A DNA stretch of 64,000 nt from assembly GCF_900100715.1 (NCBI RefSeq), contig NZ_FNCA01000005.1, forward strand, positions 1-64,000. The letters run 5' to 3'. The notes beneath the pieces are model-generated. The model made no database searches. It saw only the letters and a list, made by a program, of their open reading frames with translations, and was not told the DNA's origin. The stretch comes from Methanolobus vulcani (GTDB lineage Archaea > Halobacteriota > Methanosarcinia > Methanosarcinales > Methanosarcinaceae). Positions 20,264 to 29,648 of this stretch are shown here, piece by piece (position 1 is the stretch's first letter; the number at the start of each line of letters is the position of its first letter). The position numbers and the translations under genes were made by a program.

Positions 20264-21937
20264 TTACTGACCTTCCTTGTCATGATCACGAATCTCAACA
20301 CGCCTTATCTTTCCACTGATAGTCTTTGGAAGTTCAGGTACAAATTCCACTACACGTGGATACTTGTAAGGTGCTGTGACCCTCTTTACGTGATCCTGGA
20401 GTTCTTTCTTAAGCTCATCACCTGCTGTGTAGTCCTTTGTGAGAACTATGGTTGCCTTGATGACCTGTCCTCTGACAGGATCGGGAACACCGGTAATCGC
20501 ACATTCAAGAACTGCAGGGTGCTCAATAAGTGCACTCTCAACCTCAAAAGGTCCAACACGGTAACCTGATGTCTTTATGATATCATCGGCACGTCCAACA
20601 AACCAGTAGTAACCGTCCTCATCTTTCCATGCCATATCACCTGTGTGGTAATATCCGTCATGCCAGACCCTTGCGGTAAGCGTTTCATCTGAACGGTATC
20701 CGGTAAAGATACCAGGTGGATTTCCGAAACTTGTGTCAATGCAGATCTCACCTTCTTCACCTGCTTCACATGGCTTGCCTTCGCCATTAAGAAGAATGAT
20801 ATCGTACTCAGGTGATGGTTTTCCCATTGAACCTGGTTTTGGCTCAAGCCATGGGAACGTAGCTACAGAAACAACAGTCTCGGTCTGACCGAATCCTTCC
20901 ATGAGTTTCATACCTGTGATCTTGTAGAACTGCTCATAAACCTCAGGGTTGAGTGGCTCACCTGCTGTAACACAGTATTTCAGGCAGCTGAAGTCATAGT
21001 TACTCAGGTCTTCCCTTATAAGGAACCTGTAGATAGTTGGTGGTGCACAGTATGTTGTTACACCGTACTTGATGGCGTTCTCAAGCATCTTGTCTGCACT
21101 GAACCTTTCATAGTCATAAACAAAGACAGCACTGCCTGATATCCACTGACCGTATATCTTACCCCATACGCATTTTGCCCATCCGGAGTCAGCAACGGTG
21201 TAGTGAAGACCATCATCTGTTACATTCTGCCAGTACTTTGCAGTTATAATATGAGCAAGAGGATAGGTGAAACTGTGCTGTACCATTTTCGGGAAACCGG
21301 TTGTTCCTGATGAGAAATAATTCAACAGGACATCATCATTGCATGTTGCCTCTTCGCCTGTTGGACGCTCAAAGTCCTCGGATGCCTTTTCCATTTCCTC
21401 GGTAAAACCAAGCCAGCCTTCTCTTTCAAGACCAATAACAAGGCGGTTTTTAAGAATACTGCTTACCTCATCATATGCTTCGTCAACATAATCAAGGACA
21501 CCCTCATCAGGTGCACAGATCACGGTATTGATAATTGCACGCTCTACCCTGTAGACAATATCCTTCTTTGTGAGCATGTGGGTTGCTGGAACTGCAATTG
21601 CACCAATTCTATGAAGAGCAAGTATGCAGAACCAGAACTCATACCGGCTCTTGAGCATGAGCATTACGTTGTCGCCTTTTCTTACTCCAAGGCTTTTGAG
21701 CATATTTGCAGTCTTGTTACTATAATACTGAAGATCCTTGAAACTGAAGATCTTTTCTTCACCATTATCATCACACCACACGAGAGCCTTTTTGTCAGGC
21801 TGCTCTGCTGCATATACATCTACAACATCATAGGCAAAGTTGAAGTTATCAGGAATATTTATTTTGAAATTTGCTTTGAAGTCCTCATAGGACTCGAATT
21901 CCACGCGTGAAACATATTTCTCAAGTAATGAAGTCAT
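20264..21937 (-). CDS. AMP-forming medium/branched-chain acyl-CoA synthetase (MACS family)
   Basis: 557 residues from the ATG at 21937, which has a strong ggaggt 7 bp upstream; the frame continues further upstream only through repeat DNA. Motifs: [16 protein letters not shown] (P-loop), [44 protein letters not shown] and [12 protein letters not shown] with the catalytic lysine. It resembles the Methanosarcina MACS enzyme known to prefer 2-methylbutyrate (family knowledge). Next to vorCBA it could convert branched acids to acyl-CoA or the reverse. Confidence 0.85.
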   Translation of the reverse strand: MTSLLEKYVSRVEFESYEDFKANFKINIPDNFNFAYDVVDVYAAEQPDKKALVWCDDNGEEKIFSFKDLQYYSNKTANMLKSLGVRKGDNVMLMLKSRYEFWFCILALHRIGAIAVPATHMLTKKDIVYRVERAIINTVICAPDEGVLDYVDEAYDEVSSILKNRLVIGLEREGWLGFTEEMEKASEDFERPTGEEATCNDDVLLNYFSSGTTGFPKMVQHSFTYPLAHIITAKYWQNVTDDGLHYTVADSGWAKCVWGKIYGQWISGSAVFVYDYERFSADKMLENAIKYGVTTYCAPPTIYRFLIREDLSNYDFSCLKYCVTAGEPLNPEVYEQFYKITGMKLMEGFGQTETVVSVATFPWLEPKPGSMGKPSPEYDIILLNGEGKPCEAGEEGEICIDTSFGNPPGIFTGYRSDETLTARVWHDGYYHTGDMAWKDEDGYYWFVGRADDIIKTSGYRVGPFEVESALIEHPAVLECAITGVPDPVRGQVIKATIVLTKDYTAGDELKKELQDHVKRVTAPYKYPRVVEFVPELPKTISGKIRRVEIRDHDKEGQ

Positions 21938-21950
21938 ACTACCTCCGAAT

Positions 21951-21998
21951 AAGCATAAATCTAAACATAAGTCCAAACATAAATTCAAACATAAATTA
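21951..21998. repeat. Four imperfect 12-bp tandem repeats
   Basis: Units aagcataaatct, aaacataagtcc, aaacataaattc and aaacataaatta occupy 21951-21998 head to tail. They fill the gap between the regulator and synthetase genes; the last unit includes the regulator's TAA stop. Read in the synthetase's frame they encode a repeated LCLD, which explains the spurious N-terminal extension. Possibly slippage-derived spacing DNA or a binding array. Confidence 0.7.
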
Positions 21999-22550
21999 CA
22001 ATATCAAAGCCAGGAACTTTGCAGGTTTGCCTCCCAGTGCCTGCATTCCATGGGCATAGTTAGAATCAAAGAATATGGAATCTCCTTCTTCAAGGACGAT
22101 CTCATTGTTATGGATAACCACTTTAAGAGTTCCTTCAAGGACATAATCGAATTCCTGACCTGGATGACTGTTGGTTGAAATTGGTGTGCCTTCGGGTTTC
22201 GGGTCAACCCTTACAACGAAAGGTTCAGCCTTCTTGTGAGCGAAGTTTGCAGCAATGTTCTGATACTTGTAATCCTTGCGACGTTCTGCACTTACACCTT
22301 TATCCTTGCGGGTAACTGAAAAAACGTGCATTCTGGGGACTTCACCTGTAAGAAGCACTGACATATCTACATTCAGATTCTGGGCGATCTCAAGAAGAAC
22401 GCTTGCAGGTATGTCCTCTTCTCCGGCCTCATACTTAGAATAAGTGTCAACGGACAATGCCAGCTTTCCGGCCATTTCCTCAATGGAAATATCGGAAATA
22501 TCACGTAGTTCCCTTACACGGGCTGCAATTTCTTTGATCTTTTCCTGCAT
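21996..22550 (-). CDS. XRE-family transcriptional regulator with C-terminal cupin
   Basis: 184 residues. XRE HTH at about 8-62 ([21 protein letters not shown]) and a cupin_2 at about 110-182 ([20 protein letters not shown], then [19 protein letters not shown]). It is the paralogue of the regulator at 10010. It starts with an ATG behind aggaaggtg. Being the first gene before the acyl-CoA synthetase and vorCBA, it probably regulates them and itself; a 10-bp inverted repeat lies upstream. Confidence 0.85.
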   Translation of the reverse strand: MQEKIKEIAARVRELRDISDISIEEMAGKLALSVDTYSKYEAGEEDIPASVLLEIAQNLNVDMSVLLTGEVPRMHVFSVTRKDKGVSAERRKDYKYQNIAANFAHKKAEPFVVRVDPKPEGTPISTNSHPGQEFDYVLEGTLKVVIHNNEIVLEEGDSIFFDSNYAHGMQALGGKPAKFLALIL

Positions 22551-22590
22551 AGAAACACCTTCCTAAATGGCCATATGAATACAATACGGG

Positions 22591-22628
22591 AAAAATAGCA
22601 GATTGCCATTGCAAAAAGTGCTATTTTT
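22591..22628. promoter_or_regulatory. Candidate operator: 10-bp inverted repeat upstream of the XRE-cupin gene
   Basis: Arms aaaaatagca (22591-22600) and tgctattttt (22619-22628) are perfect reverse complements separated by 18 bp, 41-78 bp upstream of the regulator's ATG. An autoregulatory operator is plausible. The remaining part of the 355-bp spacer 22551-22906 is AT-rich with no gene seen. Confidence 0.4.
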
Positions 22629-22906
22629 TCTCAAAAAGGGATTCTACTCCCCGGTATTCTCCAGCTAGGTCTGTGAGTTTAAGGGTTACTATTATTTTAA
22701 TATATTCGTTTTAAATGTGTCATGTACTAACATAGCACAATGCTACAGCAATTGTTTTTCTAAAAATAATGATATGAAAACCAAAGAAAAAACAGGAAAA
22801 TATATTAATATTATAATAATGGAATAATCATTATCAATATATAGCTTAAAAATTATCTGAAATAAAAACAAACCATAAATCATTATGCAAAAAAACAGCG
22901 ATCCAT

Positions 22907-24334
22907 ATGGCCGGCATTCCTAATATATTTGAGAACATGGAACATGAATACAGAAGGCAGTTACTTCATGCTGCTTTCGGATTCCTGATACTGCTATTTC
23001 CCTTTATCGGACCTGAGATACTGCTTGTCCTTAGTTTTCTTATGATATTCGGACTTACGTTCCTGCCTGAAGACTGGCCTCTTAACCGTTATCTGTACAA
23101 AAAACCACTTCCTGGCGCAAGGGACATGCTTACGGATAAAATAAACGAGGGTCTTAAAAGTGCAAAGTACCTTGCAATTTCCGTATTCGTCCTAATGTTG
23201 ATAAGTGCATTACTGGAATTTACACCTTACAGGCTTCCCTTATATGTAATAGCAGGTGCAATTGCAATATCCACTTTTGGAACAAGTTCTGCAAACTTCA
23301 TACGACATCGAAAGCAACTTCAACTCCTGCGTTGCAGATCAAATGCTGAAGAAGCAGAATGCTGTCTTCTGCCTTCAAGTATCGTGCTTCTTGGTGTGGG
23401 CATATTGACAGCCTATCTAGCCGGGCTCTGGCTTATGCACTGGCAGGATCTTAACATAGATCTGAATATGCTTTTTTTCATTGCAGTGATAGGTTCCATA
23501 ACAGGAGCTCTTTTTGAATCGATCCCCTCAAATATAGATAATAATCTGTCCGTTCCACTTGGTTCTGGAATGTCAATGTGGCTTTTCAGCTCTTTCGGGT
23601 ACTCCGTACCCCCACAGCAGATGTTCTTTGCACTGATGTTCTCCCTCGTATTGGGTTATCTTGCATACAAAACAAGAATAGCTGATCTGTCTGCTCTTTT
23701 TGGCGCTGCCCTTCTGGGAGTTCTGATAATTGTATTTAGTGAACTGTTCTGGTTCGTTCTTCTGTTAACATTTTTCATACTTGGAGGGGCCTTCACCAAG
23801 TACAAGTACAGATATAAAGAATCCATAGGACTGGCACAATCCAAAGGTGGTGTCAGAAGCTATGAGAATGTATTCAGTAACAGCACAGCAGCTCTTGTTC
23901 TTGCGATATGTTACGGGATATATCCGCAGTATGCCGACCTGATAATTTTTGCATACCTTGGAACCGTGGCTACTGCAACTGGAGATACCCTTGCAAGTGA
24001 AATAGGAACAACCGCACATTCCCAACCTATTATGATAACCACGCTTAAACCAACGCGTGCTGGGGTTGACGGAGCAGTCACCGTACTTGGTGAAGTAGCA
24101 GCCCTTCTGGGTTCCATGGTAATTGGTCTGCTCCCTGTTCTTTTTGGAAGGGTGGAAGATGCAACTATGGCAATAGCCATTACAACAGCCGGAGGTTTCC
24201 TTGGAACAAATATCGACAGTCTCCTGGGTGCAACACTTCAAAAACATGGAATACTTTCAAACAGTGGTGTCAACTTTGTTGCTACATTTGCAGGCGCTTT
24301 AGTATCCGGAATACTCTATTTCCTTTTAAACTGA
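22907..24334 (+). CDS. DUF92 (TMEM19/VTE6-like) membrane protein with dolichol-kinase-like N-terminal half
   Basis: 475 residues with about 11-12 membrane helices. The C-terminal half (about 215-475) is a DUF92/TIGR00297 protein (GGVRSYENVFSNSTAALV, ATATGDTLASEIG, KPTRAGVDGAVT), the family of plant VTE6 phytyl-phosphate kinase. The N-terminal half opens with EYRRQLLHAAFGFLIL, like the start of dolichol/phytol kinases (VTE5 family). The protein may therefore phosphorylate an isoprenoid alcohol twice, as part of isoprenoid salvage or archaeal lipid synthesis. The fusion reading is inference. ATG at 22907; no strong ribosome-binding site. Confidence 0.75.
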   Translation: MAGIPNIFENMEHEYRRQLLHAAFGFLILLFPFIGPEILLVLSFLMIFGLTFLPEDWPLNRYLYKKPLPGARDMLTDKINEGLKSAKYLAISVFVLMLISALLEFTPYRLPLYVIAGAIAISTFGTSSANFIRHRKQLQLLRCRSNAEEAECCLLPSSIVLLGVGILTAYLAGLWLMHWQDLNIDLNMLFFIAVIGSITGALFESIPSNIDNNLSVPLGSGMSMWLFSSFGYSVPPQQMFFALMFSLVLGYLAYKTRIADLSALFGAALLGVLIIVFSELFWFVLLLTFFILGGAFTKYKYRYKESIGLAQSKGGVRSYENVFSNSTAALVLAICYGIYPQYADLIIFAYLGTVATATGDTLASEIGTTAHSQPIMITTLKPTRAGVDGAVTVLGEVAALLGSMVIGLLPVLFGRVEDATMAIAITTAGGFLGTNIDSLLGATLQKHGILSNSGVNFVATFAGALVSGILYFLLN

Positions 24335-24458
24335 ATGAAACTCTTTTCTATTTTTAATTAGACTAATATTCCAAATATTAATATAAGAGAGATATGTATA
24401 AAATAAGATAAAAGTAGTAATATTCCTGAATATTGCAGGGTGTTAAGTGTGAGGAGAA

Positions 24459-26261
24459 ATGCATTGCCAGGGAAAAGATACAATAGTAACAAAAAGTTCT
24501 CTAGATGTTGAAAATAGGAATCTTTTTGTATGTGATCCTGAGAGTATCAAAATATACAAAGAACTCCCCATAGGAGTTTTACTGACAGACAAGCTGCGAT
24601 ATATCCAATATTGTAATCCTGCATTCACAAGGATTACGGGATTTACAATAGAAGATATCCATGGGTCATTTATGGATGATGTTTTTTGCTGTGACCCTCA
24701 CAATGAGAATACTGATCCAGATGCAAAAGTTCATGCAATAGAAAATGATCAGATATTTACCTGCAAATGGAACACAAAACTGAATATTGAAAAAGATATT
24801 CGATGCAAAAAAGTTGATGTACAACTGAGTGGTTCTAATCAGAATTTAGTGGCATGGTATGTTGAAGATATTAGTTTTTCCTTTGAAAACAAAGAAGATT
24901 TCAGCGTTGATACTGATGAAAATAATTCAAACATTATATTACACAGGAAACTGGAGATCGAACGAGTAATATCGTTTATTTCCTCCGCCCTTGTTGCACC
25001 TGAAAATCTTGATGATCTGATAGTTGAATCTCTAGGAAAAACCGGCAATTTATGCGGAGCCTGTCGTGCTTACCTGTTCCGCGTGGACGATAAGAATGTT
25101 AACATGAGCAACACACACGAATGGTGTGAAGAAGGTGTTGAATCTCAAAAGGATAATCTTCAGGATCTGCCACAGGATATGTTCCCCTGGTGGATGGGGA
25201 AGATTGAAAGAGGGGAAATTATTCACATAAAAGAAGTGGCAAAAATGCCCCCTGAAGCATCTGCAGAAAAAGAGATACTGGAGATGCAGGATATTACTTC
25301 TCTTCTTGTGCTTCCTGTTTATGTTAATGGTACTGTGAACGGATTTATTGGTCTTGATAATGTTAATGCCACAGGAAAATGGAGCATGGAAGATGTAACT
25401 GTTCTTGGAGCAGTGGCAAATATCATTGGCAGTGCCATCGGACAGAAAGAGGTTCAGGATAAATTGAATGAACGCAATAGAAAACTCATCAAAGCCTATG
25501 AAGAACTGAAGTCCATGGAGATAATGAAATATGAGTTCATATCGAACCTCAGCCATGAACTGAGAACTCCACTTAATTCGATCCTCGGATACAGTGAGAT
25601 CCTTGTTGATGAACAATTCGGATCATTAAATCAAAAACAAAAAAAATCAGTCAATTCTATCTTTAATAGTTCCAGAAAACTGGGAACACTTATCGATTCA
25701 TTACTTTATATGGCAAGCGTTCTTGCTGGCAAGACATGTTATCAATTTGATCCTGTACAGATGGAGAATATTATCGATAATGCACTTAATCACCATGAAT
25801 TTGAAGCAACAAAAAGAAAAATAAGTCTATTGAAAAAAATAAACGGACATCTCCCGATAATATATGGTGATGTCTATTTCCTTCCACAATTAATGTACAA
25901 ATTGGTAGATAATGCTTTAAAATTCACACCCGAAAACGGCAGTGTTGAAATCCTTGCCAATGAAGTTGATGATGGAGTTCATATTGAAATAAAAGATACC
26001 GGAATTGGAATTCCACTCTGTGAATTGGAGAAAATCTTTGATGCATTCTACCAAATTGATGGATCATCTACACGCAGATATGGAGGAAATGGTCTTGGGC
26101 TCCATATTGCTAAAAAAGTTGTCGATGCCCATAATGGCAGAATATGGATAGAGTCAACTGAAGGAAAGGGAAGCAGTGTTCACATATTTCTTCCAACTGA
26201 CCCAAAAGGCAGGAGATCAAAAGAGAGATCTTGCTACTCCATTCCTGACGGCCTCGTTTGA
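24459..26261 (+). CDS. Sensor histidine kinase, PAS-GAF-HisKA-HATPase
   Basis: 600 residues without membrane helices, so cytoplasmic. PAS at about 25-140 (PIGVLLTDKLRYIQYCNPAF), GAF at about 175-330 (SNTHEWCEEGVESQKDNLQ), HisKA with FISNLSHELRTPLNSILGYS, and an ATPase domain with LVDNALKFTP, DTGIGIP and GGNGLGLHIAKK. The GAF closely matches GAF1 of the kinase at 4701, including NTHEWC, so the two probably share a signal. Its end overlaps the convergent malic-enzyme gene by 45 bp. No adjacent response regulator. Confidence 0.87.
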   Translation: MHCQGKDTIVTKSSLDVENRNLFVCDPESIKIYKELPIGVLLTDKLRYIQYCNPAFTRITGFTIEDIHGSFMDDVFCCDPHNENTDPDAKVHAIENDQIFTCKWNTKLNIEKDIRCKKVDVQLSGSNQNLVAWYVEDISFSFENKEDFSVDTDENNSNIILHRKLEIERVISFISSALVAPENLDDLIVESLGKTGNLCGACRAYLFRVDDKNVNMSNTHEWCEEGVESQKDNLQDLPQDMFPWWMGKIERGEIIHIKEVAKMPPEASAEKEILEMQDITSLLVLPVYVNGTVNGFIGLDNVNATGKWSMEDVTVLGAVANIIGSAIGQKEVQDKLNERNRKLIKAYEELKSMEIMKYEFISNLSHELRTPLNSILGYSEILVDEQFGSLNQKQKKSVNSIFNSSRKLGTLIDSLLYMASVLAGKTCYQFDPVQMENIIDNALNHHEFEATKRKISLLKKINGHLPIIYGDVYFLPQLMYKLVDNALKFTPENGSVEILANEVDDGVHIEIKDTGIGIPLCELEKIFDAFYQIDGSSTRRYGGNGLGLHIAKKVVDAHNGRIWIESTEGKGSSVHIFLPTDPKGRRSKERSCYSIPDGLV

Positions 26262-27446
26262 GACTGCTTCTGAAACTGCTTTTACAACTTTTCTGTCAAG
26301 TGGACCGGGAATTATGTAATTCTCATTCAGTTCCTTATCTTTCACACTATCAGCAAGTGCGTATACAGCAGCCATTTCCATCTCAGGTGTAATGTCACTT
26401 GCACAAACGTCAAGGGCACCACGGAACAGACCTGGAAAACCAAGACAATTATTGATCTGGTTCGGACAATCCGAACGTCCGGTGGCAACAATCCTTGCAC
26501 CTGCTTTTTTTGCTTCAGATGGCATTATTTCAGGAACCGGGTTTGCCATGGCAAAGACTATTGGATCTGAAGCCATGGATGCAACCATTTCTCTACTAAC
26601 AATACCTGGTGCGGAAACACCTATAAATACGTCAGCATCCTGCATTGCATCTGCAAGAGTGCCTTTAATTGCGTGTTCGTTAGTTAATTCTGCAAGTTCC
26701 TCTTTTTCAGGATTCATGCCTTCCTTTCGACCTTTGTGGATAATTCCATGGCTATCACAGATAAGCAATTTTCCGGGATTGACACCTGCACGTATAAGTT
26801 TTAAAGATATTGCTTTTCCTGCAGCACCTGCACCTGATACCACTGTTTTTATGTCACCCATCTTTTTGCCGGTTATTTTCAGGGCGTTCAGAAGACCGGC
26901 AATTACCACCACAGCGGTTCCATGCTGGTCATCATGAAATACCGGAATAGGAAGTTCCCTGCGCAACCTTTTCTCTATAGTGAAACAGCGCGGAGCACTG
27001 ATGTCTTCCAGATTAATGCCGCCAAATACAGGTGCAATGTTTTTTATCGTCCTGATCAGTTCTTCAGTATCATTAGTATCAATGCAGATCGGGATGGCAT
27101 CGATTCCAGCAAGCTCTTTAAATATCAATGCCTTGCCTTCCATAACAGGAAGTGCAGCATGTGCACCTATATTTCCAAGACCCAGAACCGCGGAGCCATC
27201 ACTTATAACTGCAACAGAATTGCGTTTCATTGTATATTTGTAGACATCATCCGGTCTTTTTGCAATTTTTCTGCATGGTTCTGCTACTCCGGGAGTATAC
27301 GCAAGGCTCAGGTCTTCAATATTATTAAGAGGAACTTTTCCGCATGTACCTATAACTCCACCGGCATTTTCGTGTAGTTCAAGTGAACGTTCTCCCAGGG
27401 TGTTATCACCTTCCCTGCATAGTGTTATTTTGGGTTCTTCCTCCAT
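26217..27446 (-). CDS. Malic enzyme (oxaloacetate-decarboxylating malate dehydrogenase)
   Basis: 409 residues, the short prokaryotic NAD(P)-malic enzyme type without a phosphotransacetylase tail. Motifs: the N-terminal SLAYTPGVAEPC, MKRNSVAVISDGSAVLGLGN, FHDDQHGTAVV (metal binding), VVSGAGAAGKAI (nucleotide binding) and FAMANPVPEI. It converts malate to pyruvate and CO2 in the cytosol. The 3' end overlaps the histidine-kinase gene on the other strand; it is divergent from the JAMM gene. Confidence 0.9.
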   Translation of the reverse strand: MEEEPKITLCREGDNTLGERSLELHENAGGVIGTCGKVPLNNIEDLSLAYTPGVAEPCRKIAKRPDDVYKYTMKRNSVAVISDGSAVLGLGNIGAHAALPVMEGKALIFKELAGIDAIPICIDTNDTEELIRTIKNIAPVFGGINLEDISAPRCFTIEKRLRRELPIPVFHDDQHGTAVVVIAGLLNALKITGKKMGDIKTVVSGAGAAGKAISLKLIRAGVNPGKLLICDSHGIIHKGRKEGMNPEKEELAELTNEHAIKGTLADAMQDADVFIGVSAPGIVSREMVASMASDPIVFAMANPVPEIMPSEAKKAGARIVATGRSDCPNQINNCLGFPGLFRGALDVCASDITPEMEMAAVYALADSVKDKELNENYIIPGPLDRKVVKAVSEAVSNEAVRNGVARSLF

Positions 27447-27514
27447 TGTTGATCATCCCTGAAGAATCACATGTATTTCTTCAATCCCATCATAATAGTA
27501 GTGTTCTCAAAAAA

Positions 27515-27545
27515 TTTATATGTTCTCCATGTATAGATTTAAAGA
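27515..27545 (+). promoter_or_regulatory. Promoter of a leaderless transcript (JAMM gene)
   Basis: A TATA-like tttatatg at 27515-27522 lies about 27 bp before the ATG at 27545, the normal TATA-to-start-site distance in archaea. There is no ribosome-binding site, so the mRNA probably begins at or near the ATG. Confidence 0.5.
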
Positions 27546-27946
27546 TGAGCGAAACAATAAAGGGAATTGCCAAAGAAACTCTGGACTTTATTATGGAAGT
27601 CAGTAAATCAACCTATCCAAATGAATTTGCCGGCCTTCTGGAAACAAAAGATGGTATCATTACGGACGTACTTATCCTGCCTGGAACTGAATCCAGCGAG
27701 ATAAATGCAGTTCTTAAACTCTTCATGATGCCAAATATCTCTGCAGTTGGCTCTGTACATAGCCATCCCAGCTCCATCATAATACCTTCAAAGGCTGATC
27801 TAAGACTGTTCAGCAAAACAGGAAATCATCATATAATAGTTGGTCACCCCTTTGGGCCTGATAACTGGAAGTGTTTTAACGGAAGCGGAGAAGAGATAAG
27901 ACTGGAAGTGCTTGATGTAGAGATCGAGGAAGATGAACTCCTATGA
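27545..27946 (+). CDS. JAMM/MPN-domain (Mov34) metalloprotease-like protein
   Basis: 133 residues consisting of one JAB domain. The metal-site motif is complete: a Glu in NEFAGLLE (about 28), HSHP (about 79) and Ser-x-x-Asp in PSKADL. Archaeal stand-alone JAMM proteins remove ubiquitin-like SAMP modifiers (HvJAMM1) or act in sulfur transfer (family knowledge). The open frame extends upstream to 27383, but the ATG at 27545 fits the family and the promoter. An acidic tail EIEEDELL ends the protein. Confidence 0.82.
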   Translation: MSETIKGIAKETLDFIMEVSKSTYPNEFAGLLETKDGIITDVLILPGTESSEINAVLKLFMMPNISAVGSVHSHPSSIIIPSKADLRLFSKTGNHHIIVGHPFGPDNWKCFNGSGEEIRLEVLDVEIEEDELL

Positions 27947-27965
27947 TAACGAAAAAGGTATATTA

Positions 27966-29648
27966 TTAATATTTCGTACTATTGCATATATCGCCAAGTA
28001 TACCGGAGGTTTCTGAGGAAGGCAGTGGCAATATAACTTCAAATGTGCTTCCTTCACCAGGTTTACTCTCAAGAGATATGCTGCCACCCTGAACTTCGAC
28101 AAATTTCTTTACAATACTCAGGCCAAGTCCTGATCCTTCAAATTTCCGATTAAGAGACCAGTCAAGCTGTACGAAAGCATTGTACAGTAGCTTCTGATCC
28201 TCTTCTGATATGCCGATTCCACTATCGGCCACAGTCAGATGCAATTCATTGTTCTTACTCTTTCTGATATTGACCAAAACGCTTCCTCCTGAAGGAGTGA
28301 ACTTTATTCCGTTACTGATCAGATGATGCAAGATCGTTTTTATCTTGGATTTGTCAGCATATACAACCGTAACAGAAGGATCAATTTCAAACTCAAGATT
28401 TACACCTTTTTTGAGTGCATGAGAACTCAGCATTCTCTGGACATCTGACATAAGATTAGGCAGGGAGAACATATCAACATCAAGTTCCATTTTTCCTTCC
28501 TCGATCTCGGCAATGTAGATCAGAGAGTCAACTAAGTCAAGGAATCTTGATCCTGCGAACTTGATTATCTCAGCAAAATGTTTCTGTTCTTCATTAAGTT
28601 CTCCGGTCTCTTCTGCCAGAAGAAGATCAGCGTATCCAAGTATCAGATTCAGGGGAGTTCGGAGTTCATGATTCATATTACAGAGGAACTCGCTCTTTGT
28701 TCGTGAAGTATTCTCAGCCAGCATTTTTGCATCAAGCACTGCTTGCTCAGCCTGTTTAGATATACTTGTGTCCTGAAGTGTTTCAATTGCTCCTATGATA
28801 TCATTGTTATGATCCCTTATTGGAGCAGCAGTGAAAAGTATCCATTTATCAATTGCTTCAAAATAATCTTCCGCCTGGTAACCACCTTCTACAAAAGAAG
28901 GCTGCAGCTTTTTATTACCGTATGCTTTTTCTATATCAGTAAGGCAATTGTCAACTATCAGGTCTGCAAGTACGGGTCTTTTTTGATTATAGAAAGCCAT
29001 CCACGAATTTCCGGTTCCTATTATGTCTTTAGCCTTAATACCTGTTGTATTTTCACAGGCTTTGTTCCAGTATATGATGTCATGATTTTTGTTGATCACA
29101 AAAGCCGGAATCGGACTTCCATTAACTATCTGGAACAATTCATTTTTCTTTTCCTGTAACTCGATCTCTGCATGTTTACGCTCAGTTATATCACGACCGA
29201 CACCCACCACACCGATGAGTTCATGATCCTCTGTGAAAAGAGGAGTTTTAAAAGTTTCAAGAAGTACTTTTTTTCCATCTGCATGATCAATCCATTCTAC
29301 ACTTTTATAAGAATGACCGGATTGTAGTACTCTTTTATCATTAGAGCGGAAAAAATCAGCTCTGTTCCTGTCAAAAAGATCATGACTGGTCTTTCCTACT
29401 ATCTCACTTACTGGTTTACCCACATATCTGCAAAACATTTCATTGCATGAAAGAAAAACACCATCTGTATCCTTAAAAAAAACAAGATCGGGAACGGAAC
29501 GGAGCAAGCCTGAAAGAAGAGCTGTTTTTTGAAATAGTTCCCTTTTTACAGAGTCGGGTATATCCATAGATTCAAAACTTGCAACATCACTAAAGTTATC
29601 ATTACCTAACACACCTATTACCCCTACTCTAATTGCAATTTCAAGCAA
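27966..29648 (-). CDS. Sensor histidine kinase, PAS-PAS-HisKA-HATPase
   Basis: Up to 560 residues, cytoplasmic. PAS1 at about 45-155 (LLRSVPDLVFFKDTDGVFLSC), PAS2 at about 165-300 (NGSPIPAFVINKNHDIIYWN), HisKA with FLCNMNHELRTPLNLILGYA, an ATPase domain with LISNGIKFTP, DSGIGIS and EGSGLGLSIVKKF. The phospho-acceptor motif reads NHE where SHE is usual; the histidine is kept. The start is uncertain: the given end uses a TTG, and the first in-frame ATG is at 29567. No response regulator nearby. Confidence 0.82.
   Translation of the reverse strand: MLEIAIRVGVIGVLGNDNFSDVASFESMDIPDSVKRELFQKTALLSGLLRSVPDLVFFKDTDGVFLSCNEMFCRYVGKPVSEIVGKTSHDLFDRNRADFFRSNDKRVLQSGHSYKSVEWIDHADGKKVLLETFKTPLFTEDHELIGVVGVGRDITERKHAEIELQEKKNELFQIVNGSPIPAFVINKNHDIIYWNKACENTTGIKAKDIIGTGNSWMAFYNQKRPVLADLIVDNCLTDIEKAYGNKKLQPSFVEGGYQAEDYFEAIDKWILFTAAPIRDHNNDIIGAIETLQDTSISKQAEQAVLDAKMLAENTSRTKSEFLCNMNHELRTPLNLILGYADLLLAEETGELNEEQKHFAEIIKFAGSRFLDLVDSLIYIAEIEEGKMELDVDMFSLPNLMSDVQRMLSSHALKKGVNLEFEIDPSVTVVYADKSKIKTILHHLISNGIKFTPSGGSVLVNIRKSKNNELHLTVADSGIGISEEDQKLLYNAFVQLDWSLNRKFEGSGLGLSIVKKFVEVQGGSISLESKPGEGSTFEVILPLPSSETSGILGDICNSTKY

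Noticed and set aside
20264-21988. Longer acyl-CoA synthetase with start at 21988
   Set aside because: The extra N-terminus is translated 12-bp repeat DNA; the ATG at 21937 has ggaggt.
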